Of a stretch of 64,000 bases of DNA, positions 8,575-16,176 are shown piece after piece (positions within the stretch are counted from its first letter, which is position 1; each line of letters opens with the position of its first letter). Both the position numbers and the translations under genes were made by a program. The notes under the pieces are model-generated. The model did not search any database. It saw only the letters and a program-made list of their open reading frames with translations, and had not been told where the DNA came from. The DNA lies in NCBI RefSeq assembly GCF_002407185.1, contig NZ_CP023563.1, forward strand, positions 248,001-312,000, in the 5' to 3' direction. The stretch is from Brachybacterium vulturis. GTDB taxonomy: Bacteria; Actinomycetota; Actinomycetes; Actinomycetales; Dermabacteraceae.

Positions 8575-8620
8575 GCTTGCTGCGTTGGGCGGATGGAGCT
8601 TGCTACGTTGGGCGGATGGA
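8575..8620 (+). repeat. 23-bp tandem duplication spanning promoter and start codon
   Basis: Two adjacent 23-bp copies (8575-8597 and 8598-8620), each starting GCTTGCT and ending GGGCGGATGGA, differ at one base: TGCGTT in the first, TACGTT in the second. Each carries an ATG (8593 and 8616), but only the second is in frame with the gene and only the second has a TAnnnT element. Confidence 0.85.
8604..8609 (+). promoter_or_regulatory. leaderless promoter -10 of the uvrA2-like gene
   Basis: TACGTT is followed by 6 nt (GGGCGG) and then ATG 8616, the spacing expected for a leaderless mRNA. Confidence 0.5.
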
Positions 8621-11219
8621 CCTCCCCGACCTCTCCCTGACCGGCGGCGACGATGGCTTTGTGCACGTGCGCGGGGCACGTCTGCACAATCTGCGCGAGG
8701 TGCAGGTGGATCTTCCGCGCGGTCGGCTGGTCGCCTTCACCGGTGTCTCCGGCTCCGGGAAGTCCTCGCTCGCGTTCGGCACGATCCACGGTGAGTCCCA
8801 GCGCCGCTATCTCGAGTCGGTCGCGCCGTTCGCCCGGCGGCTGATCGGCAGCGCCGTGGACCCTCAGGTCGAGGCGGTGACCGGGATGCCGCCCACGGTC
8901 GCGCTCGAGCAGCGCACCTCTGCGGGCGGTGCCCGTTCCACCGTCGGCACCACCACGAACCTCTCCAACGCGATCCGTCTGCTGTACTCACGGGTCGGGG
9001 ACCATCCCTCCGACGTGCTCGAGAAGGGCTCTGCCCTCCACGGCGGCCGTCTGACCTCTGATTTCTTCTCGCCGAACACCCCGGACGGCGCCTGTCCCCG
9101 CTGTCACGGGGCGGGTGTGCTGCGTGAGCCGACGGAGTCCTCGATGGTCCCGGATCCCTCGCTGCCGATCAGCGAGGGCGCGATCGCCGCCTGGCCCGGG
9201 GCGTGGCTGGGCAAGAACTTCCGCGACATCCTCGACACCCTCGGCGTCGACGTCCATCGTCCCTGGCGCGACCTGCCGGAGCAGACCCGCCAGTGGATCC
9301 TCCACACCGAGGAGCAGCCGGTGGTGACCGTCCATCCGGTGCGCGAACCGGGCCAGACCCACGGCACCTACCGGGGGCAGTGGCGCAGCGTCGAGCGGTA
9401 TCTGCGCGACACCGTGGCGACCTCGAAGGCGGAGTCCTCCCGGCGGCGCGCCCTCACCCACTTCTCAGTGACGCCCTGCCCGCTGTGCGAGGGCCACCGA
9501 CTGGGTCCGGACGCCCTGCGCGTGACCTACATCGGACGCCCGATCTGGCAGCTGGCCGCGATGCCGCTGGACGATCTGCTGACCGCGCTGACCTCCCGCC
9601 TCGGCGCGCTGCCCGCGGAGGAGGGCATCCCCGAACAGGAGGCGGAGCGGATCCTGCTGCCCACCGTCCTGCCCGTGCTGGGCACCATCGTGGGTCTCGG
9701 CCTCGGGCATCTCGCCCTGGACCGTCCGGCGGGGACCCTCTCCACCGGCGAGCTGCAGCGGCTGCGGCTGGCCGCGCAGCTGCGCTCAGGGCTGTTCGGG
9801 GTGGCCTACGTGCTGGACGAGCCCTCGGCCGGGCTGCATCCCAGCGAGAAGGGCGTGCTCCAGCATCTGCTGGACTCCTTCCTCTCCGAGGGGAACTCGG
9901 TGCTGCTGGTCGAGCACGACATGACCCTGGTCGCCGACGCCGACTGGATCGTGGACGTGGGCCCGGGCGCCGGGGCCGACGGCGGCGAGGTGCTCTACTC
10001 GGGCGTGGTCGACGGCCTCGGCGAGGCGAAGGACTCGGTGACCGCCCGCTATCTGCAGCCCGGAGCGCTCACCCTGCGGACCCCGTCCGAGGTGCGGGAT
10101 GCCCGCGGATGGCTCGAGATCGACGCGCTGGCCACCCGCACCCTGCAGGGCGTCGACCTGCGGCTGCCGCTGCGCTCGTTCACCGCCGTGACCGGGGTCT
10201 CCGGGGCCGGGAAGAGCACCCTGGTCACCCATGCGCTCGGCACCGTGCTCGGCGAGCGCGTGCGCACCACGGTGGCCGACGAGCCCGACCCGACGGCCGA
10301 TGCGGGCGAGAGCACCGCCTCCGAGATCGGCCCCGGCAGCGACCTCGCCGCCGACCGGGTGCGGCACGGGGAGGTGCGGGGCAGCGAGGGCATCGATCGG
10401 CTCGTGCACATCACCCAGACGCCGATCGGCCGCACCCCGCGCTCCTGCCTGGCCACCTACACGGGCCTGTTCGACCGGGTGCGGCGCCTGTTCGCCGATA
10501 CCTCCGAGGCGCGGGCGCGCTGCTGGGGCGTGGGCCGCTTCTCCTACAACGTCGCCGAGGGGCGCTGCCCCGAATGCAGCGGGACCGGACACATCGAGGT
10601 GGAGCTGGTGTTCCTGCCCGGTTCGTACGCGACCTGCCCACGCTGCCACGGCACCCGCTACAGCCCCGAGACCCTCGAGGTGACCTGGCAGGGGCTGAGC
10701 ATCGCCGAGGTGCTGTCGCTGTCCGTGGCACGTGCCCGCGAGGTGTTCGCGGACGATCCGCGGATCTCCCGGGCACTGGATGCACTGGCCGCGATCGGGC
10801 TCGGCTACCTCGCCCTCGGCCAGCCCGCCACCGAGCTCTCCGGCGGTGAGGCGCAGCGGATCAAGCTGGCCACCGAGCTGCAGCGCACCGTGCGCGGGCA
10901 CAGCGTCTACCTGCTGGACGAACCCACCTCGGGTCTGCACCCCGCGGACGTGGATCTGCTGGTCGGCGAGCTGAACCGACTGGTGGACGCCGGGCAGACC
11001 GTGGTCGTGGTCGAGCACGACCAGCGCGTGATCGCCCAGAGCGACCACGTGCTCGACATGGGCCCGGGCGCCGGCGACAAGGGCGGGCGGATCATCGCCC
11101 AGGGTGCTCCTGCACAGATCCTCGAGGCGGAGGCCGGCGCGACCGGGAGCGAGCTGCGGAAGGCCTCCGCTCAGCTGCTGAAGCCCCCGCTGCCCGCCAT
11201 GTCCTTGAACCGGGAGTAA
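8616..11219 (+). CDS. UvrA-like ABC ATPase (UvrA2 / drug-resistance class)
   Basis: An 867-residue tandem ABC ATPase of the UvrA family, a DNA-binding protein of nucleotide excision repair or antibiotic self-protection. Walker A motifs are [10 protein letters not shown] (about 43-52) and [10 protein letters not shown]; signatures are [12 protein letters not shown] and [12 protein letters not shown]; Walker B regions are [12 protein letters not shown] and [12 protein letters not shown]. The zinc module [13 protein letters not shown] and CPRCHG is kept. It is about 100 residues shorter than housekeeping UvrA, which matches the UvrA2 class that lacks the UvrB-binding region. The likely start is ATG 8616 just after a TACGTT element. 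Its 3' end overlaps the end of dnaB by 49 bp on the opposite strand. Confidence 0.92.
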   Translation: MDLPDLSLTGGDDGFVHVRGARLHNLREVQVDLPRGRLVAFTGVSGSGKSSLAFGTIHGESQRRYLESVAPFARRLIGSAVDPQVEAVTGMPPTVALEQRTSAGGARSTVGTTTNLSNAIRLLYSRVGDHPSDVLEKGSALHGGRLTSDFFSPNTPDGACPRCHGAGVLREPTESSMVPDPSLPISEGAIAAWPGAWLGKNFRDILDTLGVDVHRPWRDLPEQTRQWILHTEEQPVVTVHPVREPGQTHGTYRGQWRSVERYLRDTVATSKAESSRRRALTHFSVTPCPLCEGHRLGPDALRVTYIGRPIWQLAAMPLDDLLTALTSRLGALPAEEGIPEQEAERILLPTVLPVLGTIVGLGLGHLALDRPAGTLSTGELQRLRLAAQLRSGLFGVAYVLDEPSAGLHPSEKGVLQHLLDSFLSEGNSVLLVEHDMTLVADADWIVDVGPGAGADGGEVLYSGVVDGLGEAKDSVTARYLQPGALTLRTPSEVRDARGWLEIDALATRTLQGVDLRLPLRSFTAVTGVSGAGKSTLVTHALGTVLGERVRTTVADEPDPTADAGESTASEIGPGSDLAADRVRHGEVRGSEGIDRLVHITQTPIGRTPRSCLATYTGLFDRVRRLFADTSEARARCWGVGRFSYNVAEGRCPECSGTGHIEVELVFLPGSYATCPRCHGTRYSPETLEVTWQGLSIAEVLSLSVARAREVFADDPRISRALDALAAIGLGYLALGQPATELSGGEAQRIKLATELQRTVRGHSVYLLDEPTSGLHPADVDLLVGELNRLVDAGQTVVVVEHDQRVIAQSDHVLDMGPGAGDKGGRIIAQGAPAQILEAEAGATGSELRKASAQLLKPPLPAMSLNRE

Positions 11220-12547
11220 TGGCCCTCGAAGGCGACCGGGATCGTCTTGGTGGCGCCGTTGCGGTGCTTGGCCACGATGAGATCCGCCTCGCCGGCGCGG
11301 GCGGACTCCTTCTCGTAGTAGTCCTCGCGGTGGATCAGCAGGATGACGTCGGCGTCCTGCTCGATCGAGCCGGATTCGCGCAGGTCGCTCATCATCGGGG
11401 TCTTGTCGGTGCGCTGCTCGCTGCCTCGGTTCAGCTGCGAGATCGCGATGACGGGGCAGTCGATCTCCTTGGCCAGCAGCTTCAGGGCGCGGGAGAACTC
11501 CGAGACCTCCTGCTGACGGGACTCGACCTTCTTGCCCGAGCTCATCAGCTGCAGGTAGTCGATCACCACGAGGCTGAGATCGTGCTTCTGCTTGAGCCGG
11601 CGGCACTTCGCCCGGATCTCCATCAGGGACATGTTCGCGCTGTCGTCCATGAACAGCGGCGCGTCGGCGATGCGGCTCATGGCGCGGGCCATCGCCTGCC
11701 AGTCACGGTCGTCCATGGAGCCGTCGCGCATGCGGTTCATCGGCACCTGCGCCTCGGCCGAGAGCAGACGCATCGTGATCTCGGTCTTGTCCATCTCCAG
11801 CGAGAAGATCACCGAGGTCTTGCCGTTGTGGATCGACGCGGAGCGCAGCACGTCCATGCCGAGCGTGGTCTTGCCCATCGCGGGGCGGCCCGCGAAGATG
11901 ATCATCTGGCCGCCGTGCAGGCCCTGGGTGAGGTCATCGAGCTCGGCGAAGCCGGTGGGCACCCCCGTGACCTGACCGCCGCGGTTCTGGGTGGCCTCGA
12001 TCGTATTGAGGGTCTCGTCGATCACCTCGCCGAGGGCCAGGAAGTCCTCGCTCTGGCCGCGCTCGGTGACCGCGTACACCTGCGCCTGGGCCTCGTTGAT
12101 GGCCTCCTCCACCTCGCCGCCGTCGGAGGCGTAGCCGAGCTGGACGATGCGGGTGCCGGCCTCGACCAGGCGGCGCAGGGTGGCCCGCTCGACGACGATC
12201 TCGGCGTAGAAGCCGGCGTTCGCGGCGGTGGGGACCATGTCGATGAGGTCGGCGAGATAGGCGCCGCCGCCCACCCGCGCCAGCTCGCCGCGCTTGGAGA
12301 GCTCGTCGGAGACGGTGACCAGGTCCGCCGGTTCGCCGCGGCCGTACAGGTCGATGATCGCCTCGAAGACCATCTCGTGCGCGGGGCGGTAGAAGTCGTT
12401 GCCGCGGACGGTCTCGACGACGTCGGCGATCGCGTCCTTGGACAGCATCATGCCGCCCAGCACGCCGCGCTCGGCGGGGAGGTCCTGCGGCGGGGTGCGC
12501 TCGAGGCCGCGATCGGGCCCGGCTTCGAAGGCTTCGGTGGATGTCAC
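11171..12547 (-). CDS. dnaB: replicative DNA helicase DnaB
   Basis: A 458-residue hexameric helicase that unwinds DNA at the replication fork. The N-terminal primase-binding domain (PAERGVLGGMMLSKDAIADV) and the RecA-like ATPase domain are complete: Walker A GRPAMGKTTL, Walker B LVVIDYLQLM, and the ISQLNRGSEQRTDKTPMMSDLR block of the DnaB family. No intein interrupts it. I place the start at GTG 12547: TACACT then 6 nt then GTG forms a leaderless promoter; an ATG at 12613 would add 22 poorly conserved residues. It stands alone here, not beside rpsF-ssb-rpsR-rplI. Confidence 0.95.
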   Translation of the reverse strand: MTSTEAFEAGPDRGLERTPPQDLPAERGVLGGMMLSKDAIADVVETVRGNDFYRPAHEMVFEAIIDLYGRGEPADLVTVSDELSKRGELARVGGGAYLADLIDMVPTAANAGFYAEIVVERATLRRLVEAGTRIVQLGYASDGGEVEEAINEAQAQVYAVTERGQSEDFLALGEVIDETLNTIEATQNRGGQVTGVPTGFAELDDLTQGLHGGQMIIFAGRPAMGKTTLGMDVLRSASIHNGKTSVIFSLEMDKTEITMRLLSAEAQVPMNRMRDGSMDDRDWQAMARAMSRIADAPLFMDDSANMSLMEIRAKCRRLKQKHDLSLVVIDYLQLMSSGKKVESRQQEVSEFSRALKLLAKEIDCPVIAISQLNRGSEQRTDKTPMMSDLRESGSIEQDADVILLIHREDYYEKESARAGEADLIVAKHRNGATKTIPVAFEGHYSRFKDMAGSGGFSS

Positions 12548-12553
12548 CGGGCC

Positions 12554-12559
12554 AGTGTA
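12554..12559 (-). promoter_or_regulatory. leaderless promoter -10 of dnaB
   Basis: On the minus strand TACACT is followed by GGCCCG and then GTG, with a 6-nt gap. The placement decides the start codon of dnaB. Confidence 0.55.
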
Positions 12560-12716
12560 GGAAGTCTGCTGCAGGAGGGGTACCCGCCGGGCGTCGCGGG
12601 GGACGAGGCTCATGCAGCAGTGCCGGGAGGCCGCTGGGGAGGACCGGTCGTGGACACGGTGCGACAGGGCCGGCCTCTGCCTCCTGCCATCGCTGACGCC
12701 CGGGCTCCGCGACCTC

Positions 12717-12762
12717 TTGACACAAGGCAGTGCACCTCAGGTACAGTCCCAGTAGGCACTAC
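12717..12762 (+). promoter_or_regulatory. promoter with palindromic candidate PadR operator
   Basis: TTGACA (12717-12722) and TACAGT (12742-12747) form a promoter with a rather long 19-nt spacer. Overlapping the -10 box is the palindrome ACCTCAGGT (12734-12742), extending imperfectly to TGCACCTCAGGTACA. A second inverted repeat, GTAG-GCA-CTAC (12752-12762), follows. The operon encodes a PadR-type repressor, so autoregulation is a natural inference; the operator role is not proven. Confidence 0.5.
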
Positions 12763-12801
12763 ACCTTCGGTTCACTACCACCGTCCTGCAGGAGGGTCGC
12801 C

Positions 12802-13272
12802 ATGACCACCACCCCCGCCTCGCCACCGACCGGCGCCGCGTCCCGGACCGTGCGCGCGCACGCCACCCTGCTCCCCTACGCGCTCTGCCTGCTCGCGGCC
12901 ACCGCGGCGGTGCATCTGCTGATCGTGCTCGCCGGCAACCGCATCACGGTGCTGACCACGCTCCCCCTGGTCGCGATCGCGATCGGATACGCGGTCTACC
13001 TGCTCGTCTACGGCCGGTCGCTGGGCCGGGTCCGCTACGGGCGCCTGGTGGCCCACGCGCTGACCTATGCGATGGTCAACACCGGGTACCTGCTGCACGC
13101 CTACATCCTGATCGCGTCGGGATCGCCGGCGATCCAGGGCGACGGCCATCTCGCCCTGGATGCGGGCTGGTTCGGCGCCACCCTCGGCATGGCCGGCTTC
13201 TGGGGGCTCGGCCTGATCGCCCACGGCATCGCGGCCCTGGGCGAACGCGGCTTCGAGGGCCCGCGCCCGTGA
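12802..13272 (+). CDS. four-helix membrane protein co-transcribed with a PadR regulator
   Basis: 156 residues with four hydrophobic segments (about 28-48, 52-75, 88-110 and 126-148) and short loops. No known family is recognised. ATG 12802 follows GCAGGAGGGTCGCC, a strong ribosome-binding site. The stop codon overlaps the GTG start of the PadR gene (GTGA), so the two are translationally coupled and the membrane protein is probably the controlled partner of the regulator. Confidence 0.75.
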   Translation: MTTTPASPPTGAASRTVRAHATLLPYALCLLAATAAVHLLIVLAGNRITVLTTLPLVAIAIGYAVYLLVYGRSLGRVRYGRLVAHALTYAMVNTGYLLHAYILIASGSPAIQGDGHLALDAGWFGATLGMAGFWGLGLIAHGIAALGERGFEGPRP

Positions 13273-13616
13273 CCGCGCCGGATTCTCCCGCCGCGGAGGA
13301 CGCCGAGTGGGTGGAGGAGCTGGCGCGCTCCTGGGTCGAGGTCTACAAGAAGTCCGCCACCACGCTCGCGCTGCTGCGGATCGTGCGGGAGCACGGTCCG
13401 GTCCCCGCCGCCGGGATCGCGCCGAGGTTCGCGGAGGCGACCGGGTGGACGCTCACCGACCGCGGCCTCTACCGCACCCTGCGGCGGCTCGCCGATTCCG
13501 GGGTGCTCCACCTCGAGAAGGTGGACGTGGCGCGCACCGGTGCGAAGCGGCAGGACTTCGCGCTCACGTCCGTCGGCAGGGCGTATCTGCAGCGGATCGA
13601 GCGCGAGCTGGTCTGA
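13269..13616 (+). CDS. PadR-like winged-helix transcriptional regulator
   Basis: 115 residues. The region about 25-95 has the PadR winged-helix pattern: LLRIVREHGPVPAAGIAPRF as helices 1-2, LTDRGLYRTLRRLADSGVL as recognition helix and strand, then a basic wing (RTGAKRQDFALTSVGRAYL). It lacks the long C-terminal dimerisation helices of large PadR proteins, so it belongs to the short subgroup. Its GTG start overlaps the preceding stop by 4 nt. It probably represses its own operon through the palindrome at the promoter. Confidence 0.82.
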   Translation: MTAPDSPAAEDAEWVEELARSWVEVYKKSATTLALLRIVREHGPVPAAGIAPRFAEATGWTLTDRGLYRTLRRLADSGVLHLEKVDVARTGAKRQDFALTSVGRAYLQRIERELV

Positions 13617-13651
13617 GCCGCGGGGTGCGGCGCTCAGTCGCGCGGCACCGC

Positions 13652-14161
13652 TCAGTCGCGCAGCGGCATCCCGAGCACGTAGGCGGCCTGGGCGATGTGC
13701 TGGACGGCGTCGTCGACGATGCTCACCAGGCGCGCACCGCGGGTGACCGGCGGATCCCACTGCGCATCGATCACGTCCTCGAGGTCCGCGGCGGTGATCA
13801 TCTCGAGATGCTGCTCGAGGGCGGCGAGCGCGGCGGCGACGTACTCCAACAGGCCCTCGCCGTCCTCGATCAGGATGCGGCGCGCCTCGGCCGAGGAGTG
13901 GCCGTAGCCCACGGAGTCCCCCACCTCGCCGAGCGCGAAGCGGGCGTCGAAGCCACGCGCCGTCCACAGCTGCTCGTCCCCGGTGAGGTCGGCCAGCTGC
14001 ACATCGATCTCGCGACCGGTGTGCCAGAGCAGCCAGGCCACGGAGTTGTCATGCCCGCCCGGGCGGGCGTTGAGACTCACCGGGTTCAGCTGGCCACGCA
14101 GGGCCTCGGCGGCGGCGCGGGGGTGGGAGGTGAGGTCACGGAGGATGTCGAGAGCGTCCAT
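13652..14161 (-). CDS. DinB-family protein
   Basis: A 169-residue four-helix-bundle protein of the DinB/DUF664 superfamily, which includes bacillithiol- and mycothiol-dependent S-transferases. Family features are the AWLLWHTGREIDVQLADLTG block (about 42-61) with a candidate metal-ligand histidine and the C-terminal VSIVDDAVQHIAQAAYVLG block. In a mycothiol-making actinobacterium a thiol-transferase role is plausible but unproven. ATG 14161 follows TAGCGT plus 6 nt, indicating a leaderless mRNA. A GNAT gene lies 24 nt upstream on the same strand. Confidence 0.85.
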   Translation of the reverse strand: MDALDILRDLTSHPRAAAEALRGQLNPVSLNARPGGHDNSVAWLLWHTGREIDVQLADLTGDEQLWTARGFDARFALGEVGDSVGYGHSSAEARRILIEDGEGLLEYVAAALAALEQHLEMITAADLEDVIDAQWDPPVTRGARLVSIVDDAVQHIAQAAYVLGMPLRD

Positions 14162-14167
14162 GGGTCG

Positions 14168-14173
14168 ACGCTA
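14168..14173 (-). promoter_or_regulatory. leaderless promoter -10 of the DinB gene
   Basis: On the minus strand TAGCGT, then CGACCC, then ATG. The 6-nt gap fits leaderless transcription. The element sits in the 24-nt gap after the GNAT gene, so the DinB gene can be transcribed independently. Confidence 0.5.
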
Positions 14174-14185
14174 CCCCGCCTGTCC

Positions 14186-14512
14186 TCACTCGTCGACGAC
14201 GACGCTGCGGGACTGTTCCGGATGGCGCTGGAGCCAGCTCTCGACGAAGGGGCAGATCACCACCACCGACAGCTCCGCCGCACGGGCCTCGGCGAGGACG
14301 GTGCGCACCAGCACGGAGGCCACGCCCTCGCCGCGGTGCGCGGGGTCGGTGACGGTGTGGATCAGCTCGAGCCGCCGAGGGGTGCGCGTGTAGATCACGA
14401 TGCCGACGATCTCCCCGCCGCGCACCGCCTCGAAGCGCTCGGCGCGCGGGTTGTCGCGCACGGCGATCGTCTCGTCAGGGCCGTGGATATGACCCTCGAT
14501 GTCGGTGGCCAT
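14186..14512 (-). CDS. small GNAT acetyltransferase (COG2388 type)
   Basis: A 108-residue minimal GNAT fold. IVGIVIYTRTPRRLELIHTV forms strands 2-4, and TDPAHRGEGVASVLVRTVL holds the acetyl-CoA pyrophosphate loop RGEGVA; CPFVESWLQRHPE near the end is typical of the YjdJ/COG2388 group. Substrates of this group are unknown. ATG 14512 is preceded by GGAGGGAGCCTGGAGG. It lies upstream of the DinB gene on the same strand. Confidence 0.88.
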   Translation of the reverse strand: MATDIEGHIHGPDETIAVRDNPRAERFEAVRGGEIVGIVIYTRTPRRLELIHTVTDPAHRGEGVASVLVRTVLAEARAAELSVVVICPFVESWLQRHPEQSRSVVVDE

Positions 14513-14616
14513 CCTCCAGGCTCCCTCCCGGCCGCTGTCACCACGGTACGGCAGGGGCGGCGGCCTGTCAGGGGGCGGCCGGGTTCCGCTCCCCCGCCGG
14601 ACGGGCGCATGACACC

Positions 14617-16116
14617 ATGCTCGACGTGATGCAGAAGCCCGCGCCGTCCCCTGCCCCTCTCGCCACCGACGCGGACGACTCCGCGGGGTCGTCGGCGTCC
14701 GCCGAGCGCAGCGCCTTCTCCGATGCCTCCGACGCCCTGCAGAGCCATCGTGAGCCGTCGCCGATCTGGGGCGACGAGCGGGAGGCGGTGAGCATCGCGC
14801 TGCACTGGGCGGCCTCCCACACCACGGTCGCCACCGATCCCAAGACCACCTTCCGCAGCGCCTCGGACCTGCAGGCCGACGTCGGTGCGACCATCACCGA
14901 GGACGGCATCGGCGCCGCCCGTGCGCTGGCGCTCTTCGACGAGGTGCTGCTGCCGGCGACCCGGTCCGTCGAGGACCCGATGAACCTCGCCTACATCCCG
15001 GCCGCCCCCACCCGGGCCGCCGTCGCCTTCGACACGGTGGTCTCCGCCGCGAACGTGTTCGGCGGGGTCTGGGAGTTCGGCGCCGGGGCGATCTTCGCGG
15101 AGAACCAGGTGCTGCGCTGGTTGTCGGACCTGCTGGGCTGGCCGGAGGAGTCCGCCGGGGTGTTCGTCGCCGGCGGCACCCATGGGAACCTCTCGGCGCT
15201 GGCCGCCGCGCGGGACCACGCCCTGCGGGTGCGGGGACGTCGCCCCGCGGGCGGCTGGGCGCTGGCCTGCGCCTCCACCGCGCACTCCTCGATCTCCTCG
15301 GCGGCCCGGCTGCTCGACATGGATCTGGTCAGCGTGCCGGTGGACGACCGCGGCCACCTCACCGGCGAGGCGCTGGAGCGGGCGCTCACGTCCGACCCGC
15401 GGATCTGCGCGGTGGTGGCCTCCGCCGGCACCACCAACGCGGGCATCGTCGACGACCTCGCCTCGGTGGTCGAGGTCGCCCATCGCCACGGCGCCTGGGT
15501 CCACGTGGACGGCGCCTACGGCGGCGCGGCCCTGGTCGCCCCCAGCGCCCGGGAGCGCTTCACCGGCATCGAGCTGGCGGACTCCTTCGTGGTGGACCCG
15601 CACAAGTGGCTGTTCGCGCCGTACGACTGCTGCGCCCTGCTGTACCGGGACCCGCGTCCGGCTGCGGCCGCGCACTCCCAGCACGCCGCCTATCTCGACT
15701 CGATCGATCGCGGGGAGTCCAATCCCGCCGATCTCGCCGCGCACCTCTCCCGCCGCGCCCGCGGACTGCCGCTGTGGTATTCGCTGGCCACGCACGGCAC
15801 CGCCGCCTACACCGCCGCGGTCGAGGCGTGCCTGGACACCGCGCGGACCGTCGCCCGGGCGGTCGCGGGGACCGAGCACCTGCAGCTGCTGGTCGAGCCC
15901 GAGCTGTCGGTGGTGCTGTTCCGTCGGCCCGGATGGTCACCGGCCGCCTATCGCCGCTGGTCGCAACGGCTGGCGAGGGAGGGGACGGTCCTGTGCGTGC
16001 CCACCGCCGTCGACGGGGAGATCGCCCTGCGTCTCGCCTTCGTGAACCCCTCGACGAACCCGCAGGCCGTGATCGACGTGCTGCGCACCACGATGCTCAC
16101 GGCCGACGGCAGCTGA
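14617..16116 (+). CDS. group II pyridoxal-phosphate-dependent decarboxylase
   Basis: A 499-residue PLP enzyme of the aromatic-amino-acid/glutamate/diaminobutyrate decarboxylase family. The PLP lysine is K330 in DSFVVDPHKWLFAPYDC; His223 (STAHSS) stacks on the cofactor and Asp298 (HVDGAYGG) binds the pyridine nitrogen. Residues 1-45 are Ser/Ala/Asp-rich and probably disordered. The substrate cannot be told from sequence; tyrosine, phenylalanine, tryptophan or DABA are the usual options. ATG 14617 is used, with ATG 14629 four codons in as an alternative. It stands alone, with no partner antiporter. Confidence 0.9.
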   Translation: MLDVMQKPAPSPAPLATDADDSAGSSASAERSAFSDASDALQSHREPSPIWGDEREAVSIALHWAASHTTVATDPKTTFRSASDLQADVGATITEDGIGAARALALFDEVLLPATRSVEDPMNLAYIPAAPTRAAVAFDTVVSAANVFGGVWEFGAGAIFAENQVLRWLSDLLGWPEESAGVFVAGGTHGNLSALAAARDHALRVRGRRPAGGWALACASTAHSSISSAARLLDMDLVSVPVDDRGHLTGEALERALTSDPRICAVVASAGTTNAGIVDDLASVVEVAHRHGAWVHVDGAYGGAALVAPSARERFTGIELADSFVVDPHKWLFAPYDCCALLYRDPRPAAAAHSQHAAYLDSIDRGESNPADLAAHLSRRARGLPLWYSLATHGTAAYTAAVEACLDTARTVARAVAGTEHLQLLVEPELSVVLFRRPGWSPAAYRRWSQRLAREGTVLCVPTAVDGEIALRLAFVNPSTNPQAVIDVLRTTMLTADGS

Positions 16117-16176
16117 GCGGCGCCGGCGCCGGTCAGCGACAGCAGCGCCGCACGTCGACCGGTCAGCGCAGGGACC

